NCBI GenBank assembly: GCA_032622095.1
Contig: CP136063.1
Span: 282,465,426-282,529,425, forward strand
Reading direction: 5' to 3'
Source: Siphonodentalium dalli
Lineage: Eukaryota; Mollusca; Scaphopoda; Gadilida; Siphonodentaliidae
Length of the DNA: 64,000 nucleotides
Shown here: piece by piece, positions 21,761-34,956 of the stretch
Position numbering within the stretch: the stretch's first letter is position 1
How the letters are laid out: every line of letters starts with the position of its first letter
The notes under the pieces: model-generated
Seen by the model: the letters and a program-made list of their open reading frames with translations, nothing else
Database searches by the model: none
What the model was told of the DNA's origin: nothing
Position numbers and translations under genes: made by a program

Positions 21761-22530
21761 ACAAAGTAGTACCGATACCTTTACTGGGAAAGTATTAACA
21801 TGAGACAGGTTCATAATAAACTGTGCTTATGTTTATTTCAAATTGATGAAATAACAAATTAAATTCAACATATAAACATATATTGTATTAAAATGGCATG
21901 TGTGTACAGTACATTTATATAGCTTATCGCAACACACAGAAGATAAGACAGACCAACAAGTCACAAAAATGCAGTGTATATTATGCAAATGGCATTATTT
22001 TTTAAAACAATATCAATTTCAGAACATTGCTGCTCTCTGCAGATTTGTGTTAATTCTCCCTCGGAGTCCCTCCCCCCACATGTTTGTAAGTTTGTTAAGT
22101 GGTACCATACAATACAGTGTATACAGGCTCCAGATAACCCAGATAAAGTTTTGGGGCAGGTTCGTTCAACTTAGGATAAATCAGGTTAGTTGGCAATGAA
22201 CCCTGCACATGCAGTTTAGTTTTCAGGTGATACAGGCTTTGTTATTTCTGGATAACAATTGTTTAGTGGCAGTTTAATGTCTCTGTTTGCCCAATAATAG
22301 CTCAATGACAAGTATCAAACAATTTGTTGCCTTGAGCATGTCTTTGAATGGACTTAAACATTTTGGCAGAAAAAAAAATTTGACGTCAATTTTTCGAAAA
22401 TTCAGAAAAAAATCACGTCACATAATTTTCATTTTTTCTCAATTTGGTTATGCTTTAGGATCAATATACTACCACTTTATATCAAAATTTCCCAGATTTT
22501 TGCAATTTTTTTAAAAAGGTGTGAAGATGC
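21761..22530. other. Non-coding stretch
   Basis: Short ORFs only; no repeat family or RNA gene seen. Confidence 0.4.
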
Positions 22531-22532
22531 TA

Positions 22533-22877
22533 CCGCTTATACTTAAAGTAATTGACCACCAATAACGTGGTGTCACCCCGTTAATATGGCGGTACTATAC
22601 CGCGGTATCCTCCAATACCGCGGTACTGATAACGCTTGTTAACGCGAACAAGTATGTGTGAGTAAATACCTCCCCTCAAAGAGTTCCATGAAAATCACCA
22701 CGGTATTCAACAAAATTAATGCGGTGCCCGCTAAAAGACCGCGGTATCATTATCGCCCAATACCGTAACTCCACCACCATGACCATCTCGATACCGCTAC
22801 CGTTTATTACCGGTATCACCGCGGTCATGACCGGGGTATCACCCTGTTTTTCTGGTCAATTACTTTGAGAATAGCGG
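22533..22877. mobile_element. MITE with CCGCT.ATCTCAAAGTAATTGACC-type ends
   Basis: Left CCGCTTATACTTAAAGTAAT and the complement of the right end CCGCTATTCTCAAAGTAATT align over ~27 bp, followed by TGACCA on both. TA abuts each end (22531-22532, 22878-22879). The AAAGTAATTGACC part is shared with the MITE at 12334. The body is dense in ACCGCGGTA-type motifs. No ORF. Confidence 0.65.
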
Positions 22878-22961
22878 TACCTGTGTAATGAGTATATCAA
22901 ATTTTGAAAAAATTGGGTCCACAATTTGGCACAAAGCCGGTAATTCATTCCGGTACGTATA

Positions 22962-23190
22962 AAAGCCGAACACAACCGAACACAACCGAACATAACCGAA
23001 CACAAGTCCAAATAATGGGAAATATCCAGTAAAATATCACGAATAAAGTTCATAGGCATGTGTATTCATGTTCACACTATTACTATACGAAGTTTGGTGG
23101 AGTTCGGTCAAATAATAAGTGTTTTATTCGATATTTTGTAAAACGCGTTTTGTGTTCGGCATAGAAAAGCCGAACACAAGTTATAATTTT
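22962..23190 (+). repeat. TTGTGTTCGGC family, copy B
   Basis: Starts AAAAGCCGAACACAACCGAA with four ACAACCGA-type units and ends GGCATAGAAAAGCCGAACAC, so GCCGAACACAA occurs at both termini in the same orientation and its complement lies near the right end. It is the reverse complement of 25525-25742. Confidence 0.7.
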
Positions 23191-25266
23191 GTCGTGGATT
23201 AGTCTAACGGCTGTCTAGCTAGGTGATAATTAATATCTGACATGGTCACTAATCCGAAAGGCTTTAATTGTTGTTGGTGGCGGTCTCTCGCCTATTGTAG
23301 TTCAGTGTTTTGACAAATAGTTTCAGTGTTTGATGGCCCCTACTATTATAGAAACAACATGCTTTTGATAGGCCCCGTCGTGAAAGACAACGATTGTATA
23401 AACGTCGAGTGACAAACAAGTTTTCCCGCTAGTACACACACCTTATGCACTCGTCACATGAAGCAAAACTTGGTGTAAACAATATTTATACACAATACAA
23501 AAGAAGATGAATATTTTACAAAAATGCTAATGGGTGATTATGGGTGATTGGAAAGGGGTGAGACAACAAGCCTGTTGTGGCTTTTTTGTAATTAAGTCCT
23601 CTCCCAAAACTTGACGAGAAACATGAATAAGACTGAGAGTCAAGAAAAGATGAGCAAATAAGTTGGTAAATGTTTTAACAGTGAGAAAGGTCTCGTGGTA
23701 TACAATAGACAAATGCTTAATTTACGAAGGGATCGCAAACATGCAGACATGTCATAACCAATAATTACAAAAATAAATATTTATGTAACTTCATGGAAAG
23801 ACTACAACTCAAAGTTTTTAATGTTTGACGATACCGCAAAACGGGGCTATTGCCAAGAAGCCATGTCAGACTAAAAGAGTAAAGACATGCAAAACTAGAT
23901 CAATCAACCCTAGCAAACATCAAAAAGTATCTTGAGCGCAAAATAAATAATCTTTATTCCTTTCATATCACATTCCTGTCATATCAGACACATTTTTGAA
24001 AATAAAATAAGATCTTAAATTTCTGCATATCACAGCATATCAGACTTTTAAAAAGATACAATACGAAACGCTCTTTATTCGTATTCAGATAATTCATTTC
24101 AATTCAATAACCAATTCAATCGGTATTCGATGCATGTGTTTCTACGATACGTTAAATAATGGCTTTATATCGGCTTCCACCATCATGCAGCATGATACAT
24201 GTATATACACAAAAGTTAGGCACGCATCAGAGCCATTTCCATCAACTGACTTCAAGGAGAACAAGCTCTGCCCAAATCCGTTCCGCCGAGGGCAGTGTTT
24301 GCCTACCTCTACTGTTGGGTATTCTTGAATGTCAGTGGGTGCCTAAATTTTGTGGTAATCACAAGATGTGCTTCATATATTGTGCTTTTATATTGTGCTT
24401 CACATTTTTATGTTTTAAGCTACGTGTTTTATGCCACCGACTCATGCATTGTATATAAGTATATATAGTATATTGTATAGTATATTGTATAGTACATTTA
24501 ACATATACTCTGATTGACATCAATTCCACCAGAATTCCTTGCACCATTACCAAGATATGTTATGTCGCCAGCTAAACACGACATAGAATCGCCAGATAAC
24601 AAACATATGAAGATATCGCCTGATTGGATGTTGGCCAGACACATGTCCTGATGTCACGACGAAGAACCCAATAACGGTCTGTCAGTGTATAAACATGCGT
24701 GATGAAAATGAATATCAGTGTCTTCCCACGGCTATCAGAAATTGCTGCAGCATGTTAATCACTATATATATCTATGAACCAGGACATGTCGACACGATGT
24801 CACGAATAACCACTGTAAATCCCAAAAAAACAGGCAGGGTGATAAAAAACAAAACAAAACAGAGATGGTGATCGGTGAAAACAAAAGAACTATATATATA
24901 GTCGGTGGTCATGAATAGAGAAGAGCATAGTAACACAGATCTATGTTTTGCATATATATAATTTTACAATGTTTACTTATGATTGCAATAAACTATTTGA
25001 AAATTATTTGTTATAAGTAACATGCATCAACAACCGATTTACTACTTCTTTGAAGTCCGGGGCGTGCTGATATTTGTCCAGTATGATCCATCTAAACAAC
25101 CATATTGTACGAATGTACTTGTAATAATAACGGGGTGGGGGTAACATTTTAGTGAGAATGCAGACGAAAATGGACAACAATACGTTTGTCTCGCGAATAA
25201 AGCCTGCCAAATCCCATCTGGCAGATATTACTTATCAACTATCAGCGGATAAACTAATCCACGAGA
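23191..25266. other. Non-coding stretch
   Basis: No supported coding region. Short ORFs near 24134-24458 lack motifs, and there is a TATATTGTATAG microrepeat near 24465-24490. Confidence 0.4.
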
Positions 25267-25742
25267 CAGAAGTTTGTGTTCGGCTTTTCTATGCCGAACA
25301 CAAACGCGTTATACAAAACATCTAACAAAACACTCATTATTGAAGCAAACTCCACCAAACTTCGTATAGTAATAGGTTGAACGTGAATACATATGTCTGA
25401 AGTTTACAAGGTGTTCGTATATTTAGTAGACTCTATATAGAGTTATATATCTCAAACGCCAGCTAACGTCACATCATTCTATGTGTTAATTAATTACCGG
25501 TGACTGCATGAGTGTCGAACATAAGCTAGCTTGTGTTCGGCTTTTCTATGCCGAACACTAAACGCGTCTTACAAAATATCGATTAAAACACTTATTATTG
25601 GACCAAACTCCACCAAACTTCGTATATTAATAGTGTGAACATGAATACACATGCCTATGAACTTTATTCATGAAATTTCCTATTATTTGGACTTGTGTTC
25701 GGTTATGTTCGGTTGTGTTCGGTTGTGTTCGGCTTTTATGAG
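25267..25742 (-). repeat. TTGTGTTCGGC family, copies C (partial) and D
   Basis: Copy C (25267-25406) holds the hairpin end TTGTGTTCGGCTTTTCTATG with facing GCCGAACACAA and the CCACCAAACTTCGTATAGTA middle, then breaks off. Copy D (25525-25742) runs through to the GTTCGGTTGTGTTCGGTTGT units and CGGCTTTTATGAG. The two partly different 3' ends show one is truncated. Confidence 0.7.
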
Positions 25743-26362
25743 CTCCCCATTCATTTGCTTGTTCGATAAAAGTAAATTTTCATTAAGTTTCATTGTGATT
25801 ATGATATATTTTGCTCATTTACCCAAGTCTTCATCTGTTCGACACGCCCAAATTAAGGCCCAATGTCACGTTGAATGCGGGTTTTGTCAAATTTCCTCAA
25901 TAAAATTTTTTTTATTTGCAGTTGTAACTATGCTATTTTTTAGATTACTCGGTCACCAAAAAATAATGAGCCATTCAACTTCAAGGATTCATTTCATTTT
26001 TTCTCCGAGGATAATTTACCCATTGCAGATCATTGTAGCCCAGTGAAAGGAATCGCCCTTTGTCCAAGTTAACGCGTACGTCTTTGTTGCTGTAAAGATG
26101 GCGGTAGCACGCAGATTACAACTAAGCAGTACGAAGCTTCGGTACATTAATTATTATTCAAAATAATATTATGAATATGCATACCCTTATTTACATATGG
26201 AAATGATGTCAAGCACCTATAAATAATCTATATTTGGAAGTAATGACTACGGGGAGCATGTATTGCATATTCTAATGAGCTCATGTTTTAGAGTACAGCA
26301 AGAATAAAAAAAAATTGCTCGTAAACAAATAGCACAATTTTATGAATTATACGATAACTTAT
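25743..26362. other. Non-coding lead-in to the satellite
   Basis: Includes 26130-26160, TACGAAGCTTCGGTACATTA followed by ATTATTATTCA, which is the inverted partner of 49995-50026 at the far side of the satellite region. No gene seen. Confidence 0.5.
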
Positions 26363-29300
26363 CTAATGAGTGTATACAGTTCTATCGAAATCGGGCGAAA
26401 AATGTTACTTTGCATCATTAACCCCAAAGCTGTGGCGGTTTTTCGTCCAATGTACCGAAGCTTCGTGACATGTACCGAAGCTTCGTGACGTGTCAGAACT
26501 CCAAGAATATACCAAAACCGGGACAACAAATGTTATCAAACGTTGAATGGTCACCAGAAACCTCGATATTAGTCATTTCAGACCATAATTAGCATCGGAT
26601 TATATATTAACCCATCGTGTAATATGTCAAAATTACACACTTTGTTACACCCACCCATATATAACTGCTTCCTCCCTAAAACATGGCTACATATCAGAAG
26701 TTTATCTATGTCTAATTAATGAGAGTATACAGTTCTATCGAAATCGGGCGAAAAATGTTACTTTACATCATTAACCCCAAAGCTGTGGCGGTTTTTCGTC
26801 CAATGTACCGAAGCTTCGTGACATGTACCGAAGCTTCGTGACGTGTCAGAACTCCAAGAATATACCAAAACCGGGACAACAAATGTTATCAAACGTTGAA
26901 CGGTCACCAGAAACCTCGATATTAGTCATTTCAGACCATAATTAGCATCGGATTATATATTAACCCATCGTGTAATATGTCAAAATTACACACTTTGTTA
27001 CACCCACCCATATATAACTGCTTCCTCCCTAATACATGGCTACATATCAGAAGTTTATCTATGTCTAATTAATGAGAGTATACAGTTCTATCGAAATCGG
27101 GCGAAAAATGTTACTTTACATCATTAACCCCAAAGCTGTGGCGGTTTTTCGTCCAATGTACCGAAGCTTCGTGACATGTACCGAAGCTTCGTGACGTGTC
27201 AGAACTCCAAAAATATACCAAAACCGAGACAACAAATGTTATCAAACGTTGAATGGTCACCAGAAACCTCGATATTAGTCATTTCAGACCATAATTAGCA
27301 TCGGATTATATATTAACCCATCGTGTAATATGTCAAAATTACACACTTTGTTACACCCACCCATATATAACTGCTTCCTCCCTAAAACATGGCTACATAT
27401 CAGAAGTTTATCTATGTCTAATTAATGAGAGTATACAGTTCTATCGAAATCGGGCGAAAAATGTTACTTTACATCATTAACCCCAAAGCTGTGGCGGTTT
27501 TTCGTCCAATGTACCGAAGCTTCGTGACATGTACCGAAGCTTCGTGACGTGTCAGAACTCCAAGAATATACCAAAACCGGGACAATAAATGTTATCAAAC
27601 GTTGAACGGTCACCAAAAACCTCGATATTAGTCATTTCAGACCATAATTAGCATCGGATTATATATTAACCCATCGTGTAATATGTCAAAATTACACACT
27701 TTGTTACACCCACCCATATATAACTGCTTCCTCCCTAAAACATGGCTACATATAAGAAGTTTATCTATGTCTAATTAATGAGAGTATACAGTTCTATCGA
27801 AATCGGGCGAAAAATGTTACTTTACATCATTAACCCCAAAGCTGTGGCGGTTTTTCGTCCAATGTACCGAAGCTTCGTGACATGTACCGAAGCTTCGTGA
27901 CGTGTCAGAACTCCAAGAATATACCAAAACCCGGACAATAAATGTTATCAAACGTTGAACGGTCACCAGAAACCTCGATATTAGTCATTTCAGACCATAA
28001 TTAGCATCTGATTATATATTAACCCATCGTGTAATATGTCAAAATTACACACTTTGTTACAACACCCATATATAACTGCTTCCTCCCTAATACATGGCTA
28101 CAAATCAGAAGTTTATCTATGTCTAATTAATGAGAGTATACAGTTCTATCGAAATCGGGCGAAAAATGTTACTTTGCATCATTAACCCCAAAGCTGTGGC
28201 GGTTTTTCGTCCAATGTACCGAAGCTTCGTGACATGTACCGAAGCTTCGTGACGTGTCAGAACTCCAAGAATATACCAAAACCGGGACAATAAATGTTAT
28301 CAAACGTTGAACGGTCACCAAAAACCTCGATATTAGTCATTTCAGACCATAATTAGCATCGGATTATATATTAACCCATCGTGTAATATGTCAAAATTAC
28401 ACACTTTGTTACACCCACCCATATATAACTGCTTCCTCCCTAATACATGGCTACATATAAGAAGTTTATCTATGTCTAATTAATGAGAGTATACAGTTCT
28501 ATCGAAATCGGGCGAAAAATGTTACTTTACATCATTAACCCCAAAGCTGTGGCGGTTTTTCGTCCAATGTACCGAAGCTTCGTGACATGTACCGAAGCTT
28601 CTTGACGTGTCAGAACTCCAAGAATATACCAAAACCCGGACAATAAATGTTATCAAACGTTGAACGGTCACCAGAAACCTCGATATTAGTCATTTCAGAC
28701 CATAATTAGCATCGGTATATATTAACCCATCGTGTAATATGTCAAAATTACACACTTTGTTACAACACCCATATATAACTGCTTCCTCCCTAATACATGG
28801 CTACAAATCAGAAGTTTATCTATGTCTAATTAATGAGAGTATACAGTTCTATCGAAATCGGGCGAAAAATGTTACTTTGCATCATTAACCCCAAAGCTGT
28901 GGCGGTTTTTCGTCCAATGTACCGAAGCTTCGTGACATGTACCGAAGCTTCGTGACGTGTCAGAACTCCAAGAATATACCAAAACCGGGACAACAAATGT
29001 TATCAAACGTTGAATGGTCACCAGAAACCTCGATATTAGTCATTTCAGACCATAATTAGCATCGGATTATATATCAACCCATCGTGTAATATGTCAAAAT
29101 TACACACTTTGTTACACCCACCCATATATAACTGCTTCCTCCCTAAAACATGGCTACATATCAGAAGTTTATCTATGTCTAATTAATGAGAGTATACAGT
29201 TCTATCGAAATCGGGCGAAAAATGTTACTTTACATCATTAACCCCAAAGCTGTGGCGGTTTTTCGTCCAATGTACCGAAGCTTCGTGACATGTACCGAAG

Positions 29301-30977
29301 CTTCGTGACGTGTCAGAACTCCAAGAATATACCAAAACCGGGACAATAAATGTTATCAAACGTTGAACGGTCACCAAAAACCTCGATATTAGTCATTTCA
29401 GACCATAATTAGCATCGGATTATATATTAACCCATCGTGTAATATGTCAAAATTACACACTTTGTTACACCCACCCATATATAACTGCTTCCTCCCTAAT
29501 ACATGGCTACATATAAGAAGTTTATCTATGTCTAATTAATGAGAGTATACAGTTCTATCGAAATCGGGCGAAAAATGTTACTTTACATCATTAACCCCAA
29601 AGCTGTGGCGGTTTTTCGTCCAATGTACCGAAGCTTCGTGACATGTACCGAAGCTTCGTGACGTGTCAGAACTCCAAGAATATACCAAAACCGGGACAAT
29701 AAATGTTATCAAACGTTGAACGGTCACCAGAAAACTCGATATTAGTCATTTCAGACCATAATTAGCATCGGATTATATATTAACCCATCGTGTAATATGT
29801 CAAAATTACACACTTTGTTACACCCACCCATATATAACTGCTTCCTCCCTAAAACATGGCTACATATCAGAAGTTTATCTATGTCTAATTAATGAGAGTA
29901 TACAGTTCTATCGAAATCGGGCGAAAAATGTTACTTTACATCATTAACCCCAAAGCTGTGGCGGTTTTTCGTCCAATGTACCGAAGCTTCGTGACATGTA
30001 CCGAAGCTTCGTGACGTGTCAGAACTCCAAGAATATACCAAAACCGGGACAATAAATGTTATCAAACGTTGAACGGTCACCAAAAACCTCGATATTAGTC
30101 ATTTCAGACCATAATTAGCATCGGATTATATATTAACCCATCGTGTAATATGTCAAAATTACACACTTTGTTACACCCACCCATATATAACTGCTTCCTC
30201 CCTAATACATGGCTACATATAAGAAGTTTATCTATGTCTAATTAATGAGAGTATACAGTTCTATCGAAATCGGGCGAAAAATGTTACTTTACATCATTAA
30301 CCCCAAAGCTGTGGCGGTTTTTCGTCCAATGTACCGAAGCTTCGTGACATGTACCGAAGCTTCGTGACGTGTCAGAACTCCAAGAATATACCAAAACCGG
30401 GACAATAAATGTTATCAAACGTTGAACGGTCACCAGAAAACTCGATATTAGTCATTTCAGACCATAATTAGCATCGGATTATATATTAACCCATCGTGTA
30501 ATATGTCAAAATTACACACTTTGTTACAACACCCATATATAACTGCTTCCTCCCTAATACATGGCTACATATCAGAAGTTTATCTATGTCTAATTAATGA
30601 GAGTATACAGTTCTATCGAAATCTGGCGAAAAATGTTACTTTACATCATTAACCCCAAAGCTGTGGCGGTTTTTCGTCCAATGTACCGAAGCTACGTGAC
30701 ATGTACCGAAGCTTCGTGACGTGTCAGAACTCCAAGAATATACCAAAACCGGACAACAAATGTTATCAAACGTTGAATGGTCACCAGAAACCTCGATATT
30801 AGTCATTTCAGACCATAATTAGCATCGGATTATATATTAACCCATCGTGTAATACATGTATGTCAAAATTACACACTTTGTTACACCCACCATTATATAA
30901 CTGCTTCCTCCCTAACACAGGGCTATATATGAGAAGTTTATCTATGTTTATTAATGAGAGTATACGGTTCTGTCGAA
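26363..30977 (+). repeat. 353-bp satellite array, plus orientation, ~13 units
   Basis: The marker TGTACCGAAGC recurs at 26451, 26804, 27157, 27510 and onward to 30682, a 353-bp period. Each unit holds the pair ACCGAAGCTTCGTGACATGT and ACCGAAGCTTCGTGACGTGT, then CTCGATATTAGTCATTTCAG, CCCATCGTGTAATATGTC and GAGAGTATACAGTTCTATCG. Units are ~97-99% alike by eye. Diagnostic variants (ACCAAAAACC with CATATAAG, versus ACCAGAAACC with CAAATCAG or CATATCAG) alternate in units 4-7 and 9-12, giving a two-unit higher-order repeat. The last unit is more diverged. Confidence 0.95.
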
Positions 30978-31530
30978 ACTGTGATCATTCAACGTTTGAT
31001 ATCATTTGATGTCCCGATGGTGCATGTTGTATATTTTCTGTGAGCTCTGACACGTCACGAAGCTTCTGAACATTGGATGAAAACCCGCCACATATTTGGG
31101 ATTAAGGATGCAATGTCACATTTTTCGCACGATTTCGACAGGACAGTATACTCTCATTAAGTAGACATATATAAACTTCTTATTTGTCGCCTTGTTTCAG
31201 GGAGGAAGCAGTTATATAGTGGTGGGTGTAACAGAGTGCATAATTGACATAATTACAACATGGGTTAATATATAATGCAATGATAGTTATGGTCTGAAAT
31301 GAGTAACATCGAGGTTTCTGGTGACCATTCAACGTTCCATATCATCTGATGTCCCGGTTTTGGTATATTATTGGAGTTCTGACACGTCACGAAGCTTCGG
31401 TACATGTCACGAAGCTTTGGTACATTTGATGAAAAGCCGCCACAAGTTTGGGGTTAAGAATGCAATGTCACATTTTCGCCCGATTTTTACAGAACTGTAT
31501 ACTCTTATTAAGTAGACATGGATACATTTC
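30978..31530 (-). repeat. Same satellite, inverted, ~1.6 diverged units
   Basis: At 30977 the plus-strand unit stops after CTGTCGAAA and the complement of the GGTCACCAG region begins. The inverted piece carries ACACGTCACGAAGCTTC and CATTAAGTAGACAT and breaks off at about 31530 within a unit. Divergence from the plus array is much higher than within it. Confidence 0.9.
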
Positions 31531-32000
31531 TATGTTACAGTGCCTTTACATGTTTCGATCTATCGCATGTTTTCCTCCAAGTTCAGAACAAACCATGTAA
31601 ACACATGTCAATCGTTAAGTTTTACACCGATTATCTGTGACCTGTTTGTGAATGCAAATGGGTACCGACCCATTTTGTCTTATCAGAAGATGACTTTTAT
31701 AATGACTTGAAGCTGTGTAGAGGCAATAAATATCAACTAAAGTATGTAGGAGGTATTCTCTCTGTACAGTAATTTGGAATTATTTTGTTATAGGTCACAA
31801 TACACCAACAACCAAAACGCGCGATGGCCAATAATTACGCCAATATTATGCTAATCCCCGATGGTTACCAAACTATATGTAATCAGGGAGCCTGCTGTGT
31901 TCTATTTGCACAATAGCGTACGAAAGATTTGGTGCCTCAGATTTGTTACACCCCAGGAACTTCACTGAAATCTATGGAATACTATTAGGGCCACTTCTTT
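31531..32000. other. Non-coding stretch between satellite and duplication
   Basis: Nothing recognised. A phrase TATGGAATACTATTAGGGCC near 31974 resembles one at 50379. Confidence 0.4.
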
Positions 32001-33274
32001 ATAAATGAACGTATCTTCCCTAAGATGAATCTATATAATATATCTCCCAGTTAAATGGTGATATCCACTATTCAAAACATTATTTCGCAAAACGGAATGT
32101 TGCCTCAATGGGATAGCGACCATAGCTTGATCTCACCCCGATAAATTTAAAGTGTGTAAATCGTTTTCAGACAAAAACCCGCATATTTCGATAATTTAAA
32201 TAGTTTCCTCCATATTTATGAACTGAAATGGTCACCAGATGAAAAAAATCTAAACATAAAGGTTTTCATATCCAACAATTAGAAGAACCCGTTGCAAAAT
32301 CGATGAAAATTCGAACCTAACACGGGGGTGCAAATATAGAAGTTACTGGAAGGGGGTGCATTCAGAAACTATATAGGTGAACATGCACCCCCAACAGGGA
32401 CCCTCTAGCCACGTCCCCGCTAACTCATGATTTACACTGATTTAATTTTTCCATTCGTTGTACAGTTCCGGGCCTATAATGTCGAACAACACAGACTAGC
32501 CTATACTAGTAATATGGCATTAGAAGTTTAGAACATAAAACACAAACAAACATACACGTTTTCACCCTTGTACATGCACCCCACCTGTGCGCCATAACAT
32601 TTTGTCGCTTTCGGCGCGCCGAAACATGCGCTAATATCGCACATTTTGTCGCTTTCGGCGCGTTACTAATGGCGCACTTTTTGTCGATTTCGGAACCCGA
32701 AAGCGCCATTATATATATAGGAAGTATAGTATTCCATTTCCGGTTTCTTAAGTTCCGCATTCCTGGTGTTTAGGGACCAGAGACCCCCCCCCCCCCAAAC
32801 AAAACAAGAAATGACTTATATACTTGCAGTACAAAGCTTTTTATATTAATAGTGCTTCAGCAATTACTGATCAACAATACATCATTTCTGAAACGAGATT
32901 CCCTGGCTTTTTTTATTTCAGAAGGGGGTTTTGAAAGTAAGCCTATACCCCCAAAACCCCCCTTAATTACTTCTATTTGCACGTTCGAGTATAGCTGATT
33001 TTCATACTAATAGTGCTCTAGTCATCACTGATCAATAATTCACAATTCTAAAACGAAATTCCCCGGCGTTTTCATTTCAGAATGGGCATATTTGAAAGTA
33101 CCCCCCCCCCCCCCCCCATTTTATTTGCACATATTGTCGAATAGTTTTCTTTGGCTGGTCATAAAAACCTCGTTTAAGAAACGAAATTCCTTGGCGTTTT
33201 CATTTAAGAAGCACAGGTCCTCAGAAAAAAAAACATTAACCCTACCCCAATAATTCTTATTTGAGTAAGTATTA
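32001..33274 (+). repeat. 1.27-kb tandem duplication, copy 1
   Basis: From ATAAATGAACGTATCTTCCC to TTGAGTAAGTATTA, repeated with an offset of 1,335 bp at 33336-34607. Differences I could see are C-run lengths, so the copies are nearly identical. Contents: TAGCCACGTCCCC terminus (~32409), a CGCTTTCGGCGCG-rich patch (~32580-32715) that leaves an 84-codon minus ORF in both copies, and long C runs (~32787 and ~33100). No real gene is evident. Confidence 0.95.
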
Positions 33275-33335
33275 CCCCGTGTACGTGGTATCGCCAAAAC
33301 CCGAGGGTATCACCAAACCAGACTATGCGGTTTTG

Positions 33336-34607
33336 ATAAATGAACGTATCTTCCCTAAGATGAATCTATATAATATATCTCCCAGTTAAATGGTGATATC
33401 CACTATTCAAAACATTATTTCGCAAAACGGAATGTTGCCTCAATGGGATAGCGACCATAGCTTGATCTCACCCCGATAAATTTAAAGTGTGTAAATCGTT
33501 TTCAGACAAAAACCCGCATATTTCGATAATTTAAATAGTTTCCTCCATATTTATGAACTGAAATGGTCACCAGATGAAAAAAATCTAAACATAAAGGTTT
33601 TCATATCCAACAATTAGAAGAACCCGTTGCAAAATCGATGAAAATTCGAACCTAACACGGGGGTGCAAATATAGAAGTTACTGGAAGGGGGTGCATTCAG
33701 AAACTATATAGGTGAACATGCACCCCCAACAGGGACCCTCTAGCCACGTCCCCGCTAACTCATGATTTACACTGATTTAATTTTTCCATTCGTTGTACAG
33801 TTCCGGGCCTATAATGTCGAACAACACAGACTAGCCTATACTAGTAATATGGCATTAGAAGTTTAGAACATAAAACACAAACAAACATACACGTTTTCAC
33901 CCTTGTACATGCACCCCACCTGTGCGCCATAACATTTTGTCGCTTTCGGCGCGCCGAAACATGCGCTAATATCGCACATTTTGTCGCTTTCGGCGCGTTA
34001 CTAATGGCGCACTTTTTGTCGATTTCGGAACCCGAAAGCGCCATTATATATATAGGAAGTATAGTATTCCATTTCCGGTTTCTTAAGTTCCGCATTCCTG
34101 GTGTTTAGGGACCAGAGACCCCCCCCCCCCAAACAAAACAAGAAATGACTTATATACTTGCAGTACAAAGCTTTTTATATTAATAGTGCTTCAGCAATTA
34201 CTGATCAACAATACATCATTTCTGAAACGAGATTCCCTGGCTTTTTTTATTTCAGAAGGGGGTTTTGAAAGTAAGCCTATACCCCCAAAACCCCCCTTAA
34301 TTACTTCTATTTGCACGTTCGAGTATAGCTGATTTTCATACTAATAGTGCTCTAGTCATCACTGATCAATAATTCACAATTCTAAAACGAAATTCCCCGG
34401 CGTTTTCATTTCAGAATGGGCATATTTGAAAGTACCCCCCCCCCCCCCCCATTTTATTTGCACATATTGTCGAATAGTTTTCTTTGGCTGGTCATAAAAA
34501 CCTCGTTTAAGAAACGAAATTCCTTGGCGTTTTCATTTAAGAAGCACAGGTCCTCAGAAAAAAAAACATTAACCCTACCCCAATAATTCTTATTTGAGTA
34601 AGTATTA
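33336..34607 (+). repeat. 1.27-kb tandem duplication, copy 2
   Basis: Direct copy of 32001-33274 after a 61-bp spacer (33275-33335). At its right edge CACAGGTCCTCAG and TACCCCAATAATTC (from ~34546) face their complements up to ~34642, an inverted repeat that copy 1 lacks on its right side, so the original right flank belongs to copy 2. Confidence 0.95.
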
Positions 34608-34768
34608 TTGGGGTGGGGTAGACTTTTGTTCTGGGGACCTGTGTTAAGAAGGGGATAGTGAGATTGAACTAACGTACCCATCCAAAACCCGAAAAATAGT
34701 TCTAATTGCACTGCCGTACGCACATATTATATTTTTCTTAATACTATCTCCACTACCATTATTCACAG

Positions 34769-34956
34769 ACCAAACCGTTAAAAAAACAAAATCACACGGA
34801 GAATTCATTAACAAGACAGTCAATGACTGTGGGGTCGCTCACCAGACTGCAAAGACTGATAAGACTGGGACTCTGGAGACCAAAACAGTGAGCACTTTTC
34901 ATAATCACTTTAAAAGAAGTAGATTTAAACAGGATATGTGGCTAGAGAGACTTCAA
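34769..34956 (+). CDS. Candidate orphan exon (unrecognised)
   Basis: A pyrimidine-rich tract ending ATTCACAG gives a good acceptor, the frame is open for 62 codons (FINKTVNDCGVAHQTAKTDK, then TGTLETKTVSTFHNHFKRSR), and CTTCAA|GTATGT is a good donor. Composition is hydrophilic and unlike the repeats around it. No homology recognised and no partner exon found. Confidence 0.2.

Noticed and set aside
26363-30977. CRISPR-like array
   Set aside because: The 353-bp units are contiguous with no unique spacers, and the context is eukaryotic.
32506-32760. 84-codon minus ORF, identical at 33841-34095
   Set aside because: Identity is explained by the tandem duplication, and the frame covers a CGCTTTCGGCGCG repeat.
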